DNA of 35,005 bases from Frankiaceae bacterium (lineage in GTDB: Bacteria; Actinomycetota; Actinomycetes; JAFAQI01): positions 1-35,005 of the forward strand of contig JAICMG010000014.1 of assembly GCA_025929365.1 (NCBI GenBank), written 5' to 3'. The notes below the pieces were generated by a model. The model saw nothing but the letters and a program-made list of their open reading frames with translations, was not told the DNA's origin and did no database searches. Positions 1-8,697 of this stretch are shown here, one piece after another. The stretch's first letter is position 1. Each line of letters starts with the position of its first letter. Made by a program: the position numbers and the translations under genes.

Positions 1-628
1 CCCGGCTCGGGCTCGGCACGAGGGCGATCCCGTCCTCGGCCCGGCCGTGTGCCCACGCCGTGAGGAAGGGCGCGAGGTTGATGACGAGCTGGGTCTTGGC
101 CGCGTCGTACTGAGGCACCGCGGAGACCAGGCAGTCGGTCCCGGGCGGCGGCTGGGTGGACCCGGCGGCGTCCGGCGCGAACGGCTTCGTGACCAGACAT
201 GCGAGCAGCTCGGCGGCAGTGGCGTTGAGCGTGCCGTCGGTCGGGCTCGTCGCGACCGGCAGCGTCATGGTGCCGCCCGTCGCCTTCGCGCCGGCAGGCA
301 GGCGGGAGAGGTCCGGTTGCAGGTAGCTGCGCGAGATCTCCCCGCCGACCACCACCCCGACGTGCAGCGTCCCCGCCGGAAACGGCGAGACCGCGGGCAG
401 GGAGGGCGCACAACCGACAGGTGAGGTGCAGGTGTTGATCGGCAGGCTCGAGTACCAGGCTTCGGCGGCGTCGGGCACCGTCACCGAGTGAGCGCTCGCG
501 TGCGCGTTGCCGGCCACGGCGGCGGGGGCGAGCCAAGCGGCCGCCGCGAGCGCCAGCCCGAGCGCGGGCAGCGCCGTACCCCGCCGCATCGGCCGTCGCT
601 GCGCCACACCCACCTCGTCATCCTGCAC
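1..628 (-). CDS. Secreted protein of unknown function, N-terminal part (runs off left edge)
   Basis: An open minus-strand frame enters from the left edge, and only its first ~200 codons are present. The N-terminus has an Arg-rich stretch, a hydrophobic core (ALPALGLALAAAAWLAPAA) and an AxA-type cleavage region (NAHA), so it is very likely exported. The mature part contains WYSSLPINTCTSPVGC, a short Cys-spaced segment, then LHVGVVVGGEISRSYLQPDL. This resembles actinobacterial surface proteins with a DNRLRE-type beta-sandwich, but that is from memory and weak. Starts are ambiguous: GTG 628 (GGACGGA a few bases upstream), GTG 607 or ATG 589 all precede the same signal peptide. The gene is divergent from menC. 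No function can be assigned from the visible part. Confidence 0.7.
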   Translation of the reverse strand, partial: MQDDEVGVAQRRPMRRGTALPALGLALAAAAWLAPAAVAGNAHASAHSVTVPDAAEAWYSSLPINTCTSPVGCAPSLPAVSPFPAGTLHVGVVVGGEISRSYLQPDLSRLPAGAKATGGTMTLPVATSPTDGTLNATAAELLACLVTKPFAPDAAGSTQPPPGTDCLVSAVPQYDAAKTQLVINLAPFLTAWAHGRAEDGIALVPSPSR

Positions 629-739
629 CGCGTCCGTCCAGGATGGCCGCAACGGCGGGACGCCGACATCGTCCGGCGGCACGAACGCGACCCCCCGCTG
701 TGGTCGCGACGCATGACGCCTCGACGAGGTCATCGCGGA

Positions 740-745
740 TACCGT
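740..745 (+). promoter_or_regulatory. TACCGT -10 box of a probable leaderless menC transcript
   Basis: TACCGT ends 7 nt before the GTG start at 753, so transcription should begin at or next to the start codon. No good Shine-Dalgarno or -35 is seen. Just upstream (713-733) lie ATGAC and GTCAT arms around CCTCG-A-CGAGG, a bulged inverted repeat that could be an operator. Confidence 0.45.
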
Positions 746-752
746 CGGCAGC

Positions 753-1859
753 GTGAAGCTCAGTGCGGTCGAGCTGCGCCGGATCTCGCTGCCGCTGGTG
801 GCGCCGTTCCGCACGTCGTTCGGGACCGAGACGACCAAGGACGCCCTGCTCATCCGGGCAGTGACCCCCGACTCGGAGGGCTGGGGCGAGTGCGTCGCGA
901 TGGACGCCCCGCTGTACTCCGCGGAGTACGTCGACGGGGCGATTGACGTCATCCGCCGGTTCCTGCTGCCGCGGCTGTTCGCCGCCGGCGGTCCGACGGC
1001 CGGACAGGTCGCCCACGTGCTCGAACCGGTCAAGGGCCATCCGATGGCGAAGGCGGCCCTCGAGATGGCGCTGCTCGACGCGGAGCTGCGCGCGGCAGGT
1101 CTGCCGCTCGCGACGTTCTTCGGCGCGACGCGCGACCGGGTGCCCTCCGGCGTGTCGGTCGGCATTCACGAGTCGATCCCCGCGCTGCTCGACACGGTCG
1201 CCGGCTACCTCGCCGAGGGATACGTCCGGATCAAGCTCAAGATCGAGCCGGGCTGGGACGTCGAACCGGTGCGTGCGGTGCGCGAGCGGTTCGGTGACGA
1301 AATCCTGCTGCAGGTCGACGCGAACACCGCGTACACCCTGGGCGATGCGCGGCAGCTCGCCTTGCTCGATCCGTTCGGGCTGCTGCTGATCGAGCAGCCG
1401 CTGGCCGAGGACGACCTGCGCGGCCACGCCGAGCTCGCGCGGCGGATCGCGACGCCGGTCTGTCTCGACGAGTCGGTGACGTCGGCGCGAGCGGCCGCCG
1501 ATGCGATCGCGCTGGGCGCGGCACAGATCATCAACGTCAAGCCCGGCCGGGTCGGCGGGTACCTCGAGGCGCGGAAGATCGCGGCAGTCGCAGCCGCGAA
1601 CGGCGTACCAGTGTGGTGCGGCGGGATGCTCGAGACCGGACTCGGCCGTGGTGCGAACGCCGCGCTAGCCGCGTGCCCGGAGTTCACGCTGCCCGGCGAC
1701 GTCTCGGCATCGGGCCGCTTCTACGCGCAGGACATCACCGCGCCGTTCCAGCTGGAGGCCGGCCACATCCGGGTGCCAACAGGTCCGGGCATCGGCAGCG
1801 ACGTGATCCCGGACGTCCTCGAAGCCTGCACGACGTGGACGGAGACGATCCGCCCCTAG
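753..1859 (+). CDS. menC: Enolase-superfamily o-succinylbenzoate synthase / N-acylamino acid racemase
   Basis: 368 aa, full length for the OSBS/NSAR family. The enolase-superfamily catalytic set is complete: KLK at 161-163 (acid/base Lys163), metal ligands Asp189 (VDANTAY), Glu214 (LIEQPL) and Asp239 (CLDES), and Lys263 (NVKPGRVGG). Length and residue numbers coincide, as I recall, with the Amycolatopsis N-acylamino acid racemase, which has both OSBS and NSAR activity. OSBS dehydrates SHCHC to o-succinylbenzoate in menaquinone synthesis; NSAR racemises N-succinyl amino acids. No other men gene is near, and a GNAT protein of a type that accompanies NSAR lies 12 kb away, so the physiological role is open. 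The GTG start has a -10-like box 7 nt upstream. It is followed by a long hairpin. Confidence 0.9.
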   Translation: MKLSAVELRRISLPLVAPFRTSFGTETTKDALLIRAVTPDSEGWGECVAMDAPLYSAEYVDGAIDVIRRFLLPRLFAAGGPTAGQVAHVLEPVKGHPMAKAALEMALLDAELRAAGLPLATFFGATRDRVPSGVSVGIHESIPALLDTVAGYLAEGYVRIKLKIEPGWDVEPVRAVRERFGDEILLQVDANTAYTLGDARQLALLDPFGLLLIEQPLAEDDLRGHAELARRIATPVCLDESVTSARAAADAIALGAAQIINVKPGRVGGYLEARKIAAVAAANGVPVWCGGMLETGLGRGANAALAACPEFTLPGDVSASGRFYAQDITAPFQLEAGHIRVPTGPGIGSDVIPDVLEACTTWTETIRP

Positions 1860-1886
1860 CCGCGCGCCAGCCGCGCCGGGTAGGGC

Positions 1887-1959
1887 GAAGCAATGTGGCA
1901 TTGCATACCCAAACGCCGCCGATTCCGGGCCAATCGGGTAGGCAATGCCACATTGCTTC
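1887..1959. repeat. Long inverted repeat (hairpin 1)
   Basis: Perfect 18-bp arms, GAAGCAATGTGGCATTGC at 1887-1904 and its complement at 1942-1959. After one A-G mismatch the pairing continues with TACCC (1906-1910) and GGGTA (1936-1940), giving 23 pairs around a 25-nt loop (1911-1935). It begins 27 nt after the menC stop. There is no T-tract on either side, so it is not a classical terminator. Its arm shares AATGTGRCAT with the repeats at 24705-24782. Confidence 0.85.
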
Positions 1960-2026
1960 ACCCCCACCCCGATTTGAGTGGTGAAGCGCCGACCGCGACG
2001 CGTGGTGCGCGGAATAGCGTTCAGGC

Positions 2027-2403
2027 GTGGAGCGGCGGGCTGCCATTCGTCACGCTGAGCTGAAGGACGCCGCCGCCATCGCGCAGGTCCATGTGGATGC
2101 CTGGCGCACTGCCTACAAGGGCCTGCTTCCCCAAGCACTTCTCGACGGGCTGTCGGTGCCCGACCGCGAAGCGATGTGGTCCAGGATGTTGACCGAACAA
2201 GGCAGCGAACTCTCGTCGCCGTCGAGGCCGCGAGCTTCGACGTCGTCGGGTTCGTCAACGTCGGCCCCTGCCGCGACGAGGATTGCGGCGCCCACGTCGG
2301 TGAGCTCCGCGCGATCTACCGCGCGGCGAAGCAGGAGACACGCGGCGAGGCCGTCCTTCCAGAAGTTCGCTACCGACGACACCTCAATACGAGTTCGAAG
2401 TAG
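2027..2403 (+). pseudogene. Decayed GNAT acetyltransferase (frameshift plus internal deletion)
   Basis: The first ~60 codons from GTG 2027 read as a normal GNAT N-terminus (IRHAELKDAAAIAQVHVDAWRTAYKGLLP, then MWSRML). At about 2206 the homology moves to the next frame (RTLVAVEAASFDVVGFVNVGP, then VGELRAIY). Restoring one base after GGCAGC would rejoin the frames. After AIY the protein jumps directly to the family C-terminus (ETRGEAVLPEVRYRRHL), so about 55 residues including the acetyl-CoA-binding Q/RxxGxG/A segment are missing. The stop codon (2401-2403) lies inside an arm of hairpin 2. The unshifted frame remains open to 2539 but loses all GNAT similarity. A TAGCGT box (2015-2020) sits 6 nt before the start. 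It cannot make an active enzyme. Confidence 0.8.
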
Positions 2404-2478
2404 CACACAAAGTGGGCCCTCGCTCCTGTATGCACGCTCAGCTGCGCGCGTCGCGGACCACTTTGTGTGCTACTTCGA
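2395..2478. repeat. Long perfect inverted repeat (hairpin 2)
   Basis: Perfect 21-bp arms at 2395-2415 (containing GAAGTAGCACACAAAGTGG) and 2458-2478, separated by a 42-nt loop. It lies between the convergent GNAT remnant and the dipeptidase gene. The left arm overlaps the GNAT stop codon. There is no flanking T-run. It could act as a bidirectional transcript end or be a small mobile palindrome. Confidence 0.88.
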
Positions 2479-2489
2479 GGAGGGAGCGG

Positions 2490-3539
2490 CTAGGTGCCCG
2501 TGTTGTCGGCGAGGACTCGCAGGGCATTCTCGCCGGTGAGGCGGCGCAGGTCCTCTTTCGACCAGCCGCGATTCACCAGCTCTCCGATCAATCGCGGGTA
2601 GCCGCTGACATCGGTGAGGCCGTCCGGCAGCTCGGGACAGCCGTCGAAGTCGCCGCCGAGCCCGACGTGGTCGATGCCCGCAACGTCGCGCACGTGGTCG
2701 ATGTGGTCCGCGACGTCACGGACGGTGACGGGCGGCGGCGGCCCTTCGCGATCGCGGTCGTGCACCCATTGGCGAAACGACTCGTTCACGAACTCCGCCA
2801 CGAACGCGACCATGCAGACGCCACCGTTGGAGGCGAGCCGGGCGAGCACCTGGTCCGGGACGTTGCGCACGTGCGGCGTCAGCGCCTGCGCACTCGAGTG
2901 GGTGATGAGCACGGGCTTGCTCGTCGTATCGAGCGCGTCGTTCATCGTCGTGGCCGCGACGTGAGCGAGGTCGACGATGATGCCGAGTGCATTCATCCGT
3001 CGTACGACGTCGCGACCGAAATCGCTCAACCCGCCACTCCGAGGAGAATCGGTCGCCGAGTCGGCCCACGCGGTGTTGTCGTTGTGCGTCAGCGTCATGT
3101 AGCGGACGCCGAGCTCGTACAACCGGTCGAGGCCGTCGAGCTCACCACCCATGCTGTGACCACCTTCGGCGCCGAGCAGCGACGCGATCCGTCCCGACGT
3201 CACGACCGCGTGCGCTTCGTCGACCGTGGTCGCGAGCGAGAGGTACTCCGGGTACGCCGCGACCATGCGATGCACCAGGTCGATCTGCTCGAGCGTCTGT
3301 GTCACCGCCTCGTCGTCGGGCAGCGTCGACGGGACGTACACCGACCACCACTGCGCGCCGACTCCCCCGTGGCGCAGCCGATGCAGGTCGGTGTGGAACC
3401 GCGGCTGCGTCGTAAGATCGACGCCGTCGAGGGTGCTCAGCCCTGCTTCGCGCAGCGCCCACGGCAGGTCGTTGTGCCCGTCGAAGACGGGCGAGTCGCG
3501 CAGCACCTCGGCGACGAGGTCCGGCTGGGGCGCCGTCAC
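2490..3539 (-). CDS. Membrane (renal) dipeptidase family, peptidase M19
   Basis: 349 aa zinc dipeptidase of the amidohydrolase fold. The binuclear site is intact: His22 and Asp24 (DGHNDLPW), bridging Glu125 (GAEGGHS), His193 (DLAHV) and His214 (ITHSSAQ), with Asp298 in LGGDFDG. Family members hydrolyse dipeptides, often with a D-residue at the C-terminal position. No signal peptide is seen, so it should act in the cytosol. The GTG start at 3539 overlaps the stop of the LivHMG fusion by 4 nt (GTGA), so it is the last gene of the transport operon. The natural inference is cleavage of an imported dipeptide or related amide. The frame is open further upstream, but that extension lies over the transporter and is low-complexity Arg-rich, so it is not coding. 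Confidence 0.92.
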   Translation of the reverse strand: MTAPQPDLVAEVLRDSPVFDGHNDLPWALREAGLSTLDGVDLTTQPRFHTDLHRLRHGGVGAQWWSVYVPSTLPDDEAVTQTLEQIDLVHRMVAAYPEYLSLATTVDEAHAVVTSGRIASLLGAEGGHSMGGELDGLDRLYELGVRYMTLTHNDNTAWADSATDSPRSGGLSDFGRDVVRRMNALGIIVDLAHVAATTMNDALDTTSKPVLITHSSAQALTPHVRNVPDQVLARLASNGGVCMVAFVAEFVNESFRQWVHDRDREGPPPPVTVRDVADHIDHVRDVAGIDHVGLGGDFDGCPELPDGLTDVSGYPRLIGELVNRGWSKEDLRRLTGENALRVLADNTGT

Positions 3540-6481
3540 TTCGCCACGGCTTTCCGGCTGCGCCGCCCGGAACGCTCGATCGCCTCGACCTTGCCGCCCA
3601 GGTAGGCGTCGACGACCGCAGGATCGACGCGGACGACGTCGGGCGAGCCTTCGGCGATGACCACGCCGTCGGCCATCGCGATGATCCGGTCCGAGATCCC
3701 CATGACCAGCGGGATGTCGTGCTCGATCACGACCAGGGTGAGGTCCAACTGGTTCTTCAGGTCGGTCAACAGCTCGCCCAGCGCCTCCGTCTCGCGCTGG
3801 GCGATACCCGACGACGGCTCGTCGAGCAGCAGGCACACCGGGTCCAGCGCGACCAGGCAGGCGATCTCCGCGATCCGGCGGGTGCCGGTCGACAGCTCGC
3901 GGATCTGTTTGTCGCGATAGGCACCGAGACCCAACGCGGCCACAAGATCGTCGGCACGCTCGCGCTTGATGCGCTCCCTCGGCGACCAGCCGGCCAACGA
4001 TGAGAGCAGCCGGGTCGGGTCCTTGCGCTCCAGCGCGAGCATCAGCGTCTCGTGCACCGTCATCGTCGGGAACAGCGCGGCGTCCTGGAACGAGCGAATC
4101 AGTCCGAGTTGAGCACGGGCCTCGGGGCTGCTGGCGCTGATGTCGCGGCGGTTGAACACCACCTGGCCGCCATCGGGTTGTGTGAAACCGCCCAGCAACT
4201 CGAACGTCGTGGTCTTGCCCGCGCCGTTCGGACCGATCAGCCCGACGGTCTCCCGCGCGCGGACGGCGAATGACACCTCCTTGACGGCTGCGATGCCGCC
4301 GAATCGCTTGCTGAGGTGGCGCGCCTCGAGCAGTGTCGTCGTCACCGTCGCCGTCCGCTGCTCGGGGACGCGCTCACTGATGACCGGGCGTCCTGCCGGC
4401 TGAGCCGCTTCAGCATCGGGCACAGCTCCGCCGGCCAGGAGCGGACGGGCATCGACACCGTGCAGCCGAGCCAGCGCCGTGATGAGTCTCAGTCGCACCG
4501 GGTCGACCAGCTCGATCAAACCGCCGGGCTTCCAGAGAATGACGCCGACCATGCCGAGATAGCTGCCGGCCAGCGCAAGGTTGCCGACGTTGAGCAAAGG
4601 GAGACCCTGCACCCACAGCACGCCGAGAATCGGACCGACCAACGTAGCGATCCCGCCGAGCACGGTCATCACGACGACGTTGATGCTCGCCGACACGGGA
4701 AACGTCGAGGTGTCGATGTGCGTCAGTGAATGTGAGTACGTCGCGCCGGCAACGCCGGCGATGAGACCGGCCACCAGGTAGCCCTGGAGCTTGACGCGAC
4801 TGGCTCGCACGGTGAAGGCGCGGGCGTTCTCCTCATTGTCACGGACCGCGACAAGCAGGCGGCCGAAGCCGCTGCGTCTGACGTTCCAGGCGAGGACGAA
4901 GACGAGGGTGAAGACCGCGAGCGCGAAGTAGTAGTAGCGGTGACCGGTGTCGAGCGCCCGCGAGAACGGCCATCCCTTTGGCGCGCCCGGGTCGCGGCCT
5001 GTGCTCCCGAGCATCCACGGCTGGGTCAGCAACCAGGCGGACGTTGCAAGCGTGAAGCCGAGGGTCGTCACGGTGAGCATCAGCCCGCGGATCCGCAGTG
5101 CCGGAAGGCCGATGACCACGCTGACCGCGCCGGCGCCGAGCCCGGCGTACAGGAAGGCGAGCGGGAAGTCGCCGATCCGTCGTGAGACCTGGAAGGAGAT
5201 CACCGCGCCGATCGCTGCAATCGCGAACTGCCCCAGCGTGAGCTGCCCCCCGAGACCGGTGAGCACACCGACCGACAGGCCCACCATCGCGAAACACATC
5301 ATCTGCGTGAGGTTCTGCGAGGCGCCATTGCTGATGAGCGCCGGCAGCACCGCCAGTCCGCCGACCAACAGTGCGGCTGAAACCGGACCCGCCATCCGTA
5401 CGGCGGCGAGGTCGCGCACGCCTTGCGGCAGCGGACGCAATGCCTGCACCGCGGCCCAGCTGCCCTTGTCCTCCTCGCGGCCGCCGTGCTGCCGCTGAAG
5501 CAGCAGAGCGATCAGGATGACGACGAAGAGCACGACCTCGACCAAGCCCGAGTTCGTCCCGTAGTTCCACAGCAGCAGCTGCTCGACGACGCCGATCCCG
5601 ACGCCGGCGGCGAGGGCCACGGGCAGGTTCTGCATCCGGGCGATGACCCCCGCGGTCATGGCGCGAAGCAGCAGGCCCGGCCCGAGGACGTCACCGCCGA
5701 CGAACCCGAGCGTCGGCGCGGTGAGGATCGCGGTGAACGCCGACAGCCCACCGGCGATCGCCCAGGCGAGCGACGACATGCGCCCGGCGAATATTCCCGC
5801 CATGCGCGCCGCGTCGGGATTGGCGGACGCCGCGCGCATGGCCAGACCGAAGCGGCTGCGCTTGAGGAACACCGCGATCACGACCACGACGACCGGCGAA
5901 AGGATCAGCATTCCTGAGTACGCCGGCGTCACCCGCAACGCACCGACGTTGAAGACCGGCAGCCACGACGGCTGCGGGAACAGCGATCCGGCGGAGGCGG
6001 TCGGGTCGATGATCGCCGCGAACAGCAACAGAAACTGACCGATGCCGAGCGTCACGACGATGCTCATCAACCGGGGCGCGTTGCGAAGCCGCCGCACCGC
6101 CGCGGTCTCGGTGAGCGCCCCAGCCGCGCCGGCCACCGCAATCGCAATCGGGAACGCGACCCAGTACGGGAAGTGCCACTTGACGTCGGCCAGGACGAAG
6201 AACGTGGCGCCGAAGACCCCGATCTGGCCGTGCGCGAAGTTGATGATGCGGTTCGTCCGGAACACCAGGACGAGGCCGACCGCGAGCAAGCCGTACGTCA
6301 TGCCGAGGATGGCGCCGAGCAGCACCGTCGGCCACGGCGTCGCAGCTCGAATGACGCCGTGGTCGGCCAGCTCCGCGGTCACGATCTTGGCGAGGACAAC
6401 GGCCGTGACGATCCCGGCCAGGTGCAGCCACTGCCGTCGGCCGACCGACCAGCGCGACGCAACGCTCGTGATCGCGCTCAC
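3536..6481 (-). CDS. Branched-chain-amino-acid-type ABC transporter: LivH-LivM-LivG triple fusion
   Basis: A single 981-residue protein combining three normally separate subunits. Residues ~50-330 are a LivH-type permease ([29 protein letters not shown]). Residues ~365-660 are a LivM-type permease ([39 protein letters not shown]). A polar linker (~670-712) leads to a LivG-type ATPase at ~716-965: Walker [10 protein letters not shown] (750-758), signature LSTGT (863-867), Walker [12 protein letters not shown], and H-loop VIEHD. The HAAT family imports hydrophobic amino acids, urea, short amides and other small solutes. The GTG start at 6481 overlaps the upstream stop by 4 nt, and its own stop overlaps the dipeptidase start by 4 nt. 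The second ATPase (LivF) is supplied by the upstream MFS fusion. No LivK-type binding protein is in the operon, so the substrate is unknown. Confidence 0.92.
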   Translation of the reverse strand: MSAITSVASRWSVGRRQWLHLAGIVTAVVLAKIVTAELADHGVIRAATPWPTVLLGAILGMTYGLLAVGLVLVFRTNRIINFAHGQIGVFGATFFVLADVKWHFPYWVAFPIAIAVAGAAGALTETAAVRRLRNAPRLMSIVVTLGIGQFLLLFAAIIDPTASAGSLFPQPSWLPVFNVGALRVTPAYSGMLILSPVVVVVIAVFLKRSRFGLAMRAASANPDAARMAGIFAGRMSSLAWAIAGGLSAFTAILTAPTLGFVGGDVLGPGLLLRAMTAGVIARMQNLPVALAAGVGIGVVEQLLLWNYGTNSGLVEVVLFVVILIALLLQRQHGGREEDKGSWAAVQALRPLPQGVRDLAAVRMAGPVSAALLVGGLAVLPALISNGASQNLTQMMCFAMVGLSVGVLTGLGGQLTLGQFAIAAIGAVISFQVSRRIGDFPLAFLYAGLGAGAVSVVIGLPALRIRGLMLTVTTLGFTLATSAWLLTQPWMLGSTGRDPGAPKGWPFSRALDTGHRYYYFALAVFTLVFVLAWNVRRSGFGRLLVAVRDNEENARAFTVRASRVKLQGYLVAGLIAGVAGATYSHSLTHIDTSTFPVSASINVVVMTVLGGIATLVGPILGVLWVQGLPLLNVGNLALAGSYLGMVGVILWKPGGLIELVDPVRLRLITALARLHGVDARPLLAGGAVPDAEAAQPAGRPVISERVPEQRTATVTTTLLEARHLSKRFGGIAAVKEVSFAVRARETVGLIGPNGAGKTTTFELLGGFTQPDGGQVVFNRRDISASSPEARAQLGLIRSFQDAALFPTMTVHETLMLALERKDPTRLLSSLAGWSPRERIKRERADDLVAALGLGAYRDKQIRELSTGTRRIAEIACLVALDPVCLLLDEPSSGIAQRETEALGELLTDLKNQLDLTLVVIEHDIPLVMGISDRIIAMADGVVIAEGSPDVVRVDPAVVDAYLGGKVEAIERSGRRSRKAVAK

Positions 6482-8697
6482 TTCTTCGCCACCACCTGGC
6501 TCGCGCCTTGCAGAAACACGGCGCGCAGCAGGTCGTCGCGCGCGAGCAGGTCGCGCGCGCGACCGTCGAAGCGCATCTCGCCCTTCTCCATGAAGTACGC
6601 GTGGTCGACGAGGTTGAGCGCGATGTTCACTGACTGCTCGACCAGCACCACGGCGGTCCCGTCCGCGTTGATACGGCGCACCATGTCGAGCAGCTGGCCC
6701 ACGATGACGGGAGCAAGACCGAGCGAAAGCTCGTCGATGAGCAGCAACCGCGGCCGGAGCATAAGGGCCTTCGCGAGCCCGAGCATCTGCTGCTCGCCGC
6801 CGGACAACGTCGCGGCGAGCGACGAGCGCCGTTCGGCGAGCCGCGGGAACGCCTCGAAGCACTCGTCGATCGCGCGTTCGAGGGCCGCGCGGTTGCGGCC
6901 GAGCGTGTACCCGTAGCTGCGCAGGTTCTCCACGACGGTCATCGGCCCGAACACCGCACGTCCGCCGGGGACCTGGGTGACGCCGAGCTTCAGCCGGCGT
7001 TCGGCGTCGAGGAAGGTCACGTCGTGCCCCTCGAACCGCACGCTGCCACGGCTCGGCAGCCCGATTCCGGAGATCACCTTCAGCAACGTTGACTTGCCGG
7101 CGCCGTTGGTGCCGAGCAGCGCCACCATCTCGCCGTCGTCAACGGTGAAGTCGACGTCGAACAGCACCTGCAGCTGCCCGTAGGAGAAGTCGACGCCGCG
7201 GCAGGCGAGCATCGGCAGCCTGCCTCCATCAGAACGCAGCCGCTTGATCTCCTCTTCCTCGATGATCTCGTCGATCATCCGATCGAGGTCGCGATCGATC
7301 AGCTCGCCGGCGCTGAGGAGGATGCCGCCGGCAAGCAGCCCCGGGAGGAGGAGCGACACCATCGCTACTACGACGCCGTAGGTGGTCTGGATGCTGCCGA
7401 GCAACAACGAACCAATGACGCCGCCGACGGAGAAGAAGATCACCGCCAGGCCCTGCGCATGCGGCCGCATCCGTGCCGGAATGATTGAGAGCACGCAGAC
7501 CGGCACCAGCGCACTGGCAATGGAGATCAGCGCACCAGAAACGGTGAAGCACAATCCCACCAACCAGAAGACCGGCGCCTCGCCGCCGACAGCGACCAGC
7601 ACGACAGAGATGGCGTAGAGCCCGCCAAGTGCACGGAGCACGAACTTTGGCGATCTCCGGAACTGCTTCTCGCCACGGCTCCCATAGAGCAGCAGCGCGA
7701 GCGTGCCCGCGCCGTAGTAGAAGGCGAAGAAGACCCCGCGTCCGCCCGGCCCGATGTTCCAACGTTGGTCGAGAAAGTACGAGATGAAGACCCCGAGCGG
7801 CACCCCGAGGAAGCCCGCGATTCCGAACCCCGCGAACAACCGCTTGTTAGTAGGGATGAGGAGCACGCGCCGACAGATCTCCCAGAAGCCGAGCGATGTC
7901 TCGGCGGTATCGAGGACCTCTGCGTCGCCGTGTGCTTCATGCACCGATGCCCGGATCTGCTGGGTATCCCACTTTCCGAAACCTGGGTCGCGCAACGCGA
8001 TGGTGTAGAACGTGAGCAGGATCGCGGTGCCACCCATGACGAGGAACACACCGCGCCACGTAAAGCCGAAGACGCCGGCCAGCAGGGCGACAAACAGCGG
8101 CGCTGCAACATAACCGATCTGCCCGATGCCGTTATAAATCGCGACCGCACGGACTCGACCTTGCGGCGGATAGGCGTCCATCACGATGGGCGTGTGAAGC
8201 GACAGCCGGCTCCCCGTGGTCAGACCGTCGAGTAGCAGGATTCCGATCAGGCCGGCCAGCGAGGTGATAAAGCCGGTGAACAGCGTGACCGCGGCCCACG
8301 CGAATCCGGTGAGGACACAGAGCAGCGCCCGGCGTGGCTTGCTTTGGCTCAACCACGCGACCGGCATCGGTCCCGCCGCAATCGCGAGGTACTGCAGCCC
8401 GAACGCGGAACCGATCGCGGCGACAGAGATGCCCAGCGTCCGGCTGATCTCGGGTGTCAATACGACGAACCCGTAGGCCTGAAAGGTATCGGTGACGGTG
8501 AGCAGGCCAAGCGCGATCATCGGGTAGTACGACAGACCGTGCGTCCGCAGGATTTCACGAAACGGCACGGTGTGTTCATCGCCGGCCACGCCCGCCCGGG
8601 CACGCGCCTCGGCATGCAGCTCCTCGCGCGTGCGGTCGATGTCGCGCAGCGCTGCGTCGTGGTTCGGTCCCGACACGCCCACGGGCGTCCTCGTCAT
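6478..8697 (-). CDS. MFS transporter domain fused to LivF-type ABC ATPase
   Basis: 739 aa. Residues ~50-465 form a major-facilitator domain of about 12 membrane segments (MIALGLLTVTDTFQAYGFVV, LDGLTTGSRLSLHTP, GVIGSLLLGSI). The usual motif A between TM2 and TM3 is degenerate (VAWLSQSKPRR). An acidic helical linker (~463-490, with DEIIEEEEI) joins a LivF-type ATPase: Walker A GTNGAGKST (529-537), signature LSGGE (631-635), Walker B LLLIDELSLGL, and Gln in the H-loop position (VEQ) as is usual for LivF. The ATG at 8697 overlaps the lipoprotein stop by 4 nt. Together with the LivHMG fusion it completes two permeases and two ATPases, with an extra MFS channel tethered to one ATPase. Whether the MFS part transports, senses or anchors is unknown. 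Confidence 0.9.
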   Translation of the reverse strand: MTRTPVGVSGPNHDAALRDIDRTREELHAEARARAGVAGDEHTVPFREILRTHGLSYYPMIALGLLTVTDTFQAYGFVVLTPEISRTLGISVAAIGSAFGLQYLAIAAGPMPVAWLSQSKPRRALLCVLTGFAWAAVTLFTGFITSLAGLIGILLLDGLTTGSRLSLHTPIVMDAYPPQGRVRAVAIYNGIGQIGYVAAPLFVALLAGVFGFTWRGVFLVMGGTAILLTFYTIALRDPGFGKWDTQQIRASVHEAHGDAEVLDTAETSLGFWEICRRVLLIPTNKRLFAGFGIAGFLGVPLGVFISYFLDQRWNIGPGGRGVFFAFYYGAGTLALLLYGSRGEKQFRRSPKFVLRALGGLYAISVVLVAVGGEAPVFWLVGLCFTVSGALISIASALVPVCVLSIIPARMRPHAQGLAVIFFSVGGVIGSLLLGSIQTTYGVVVAMVSLLLPGLLAGGILLSAGELIDRDLDRMIDEIIEEEEIKRLRSDGGRLPMLACRGVDFSYGQLQVLFDVDFTVDDGEMVALLGTNGAGKSTLLKVISGIGLPSRGSVRFEGHDVTFLDAERRLKLGVTQVPGGRAVFGPMTVVENLRSYGYTLGRNRAALERAIDECFEAFPRLAERRSSLAATLSGGEQQMLGLAKALMLRPRLLLIDELSLGLAPVIVGQLLDMVRRINADGTAVVLVEQSVNIALNLVDHAYFMEKGEMRFDGRARDLLARDDLLRAVFLQGASQVVAKK

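Noticed and set aside
618-1427. Long open frame opposite menC on the minus strand
   Set aside because: Arg/Asp/Gly/His-rich low-complexity product typical of an antisense frame in GC-rich DNA; menC has intact motifs on the plus strand.
2395-2478. Integron attC site
   Set aside because: The palindrome size is suggestive, but there is no integrase, no cassette array and no attC-type core site pair; the arms are perfectly symmetric, unlike attC.
2027-2539. Intact 170-aa protein from GTG 2027
   Set aside because: After about codon 60 this frame is Ser/Arg-rich without homology, while GNAT similarity continues in the neighbouring frame; treated as a pseudogene.
2412-3605. 397-codon open frame on the plus strand opposite the dipeptidase
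   Set aside because: No recognisable motif, Arg/Val-rich; the opposite strand encodes an M19 enzyme with all metal ligands.
3536-6481. LivHMG fusion as an assembly or frameshift artefact
   Set aside because: The frame is continuously open, both linkers have plausible polar composition, and start and stop overlap the neighbours by the same 4-nt pattern used elsewhere in the operon.
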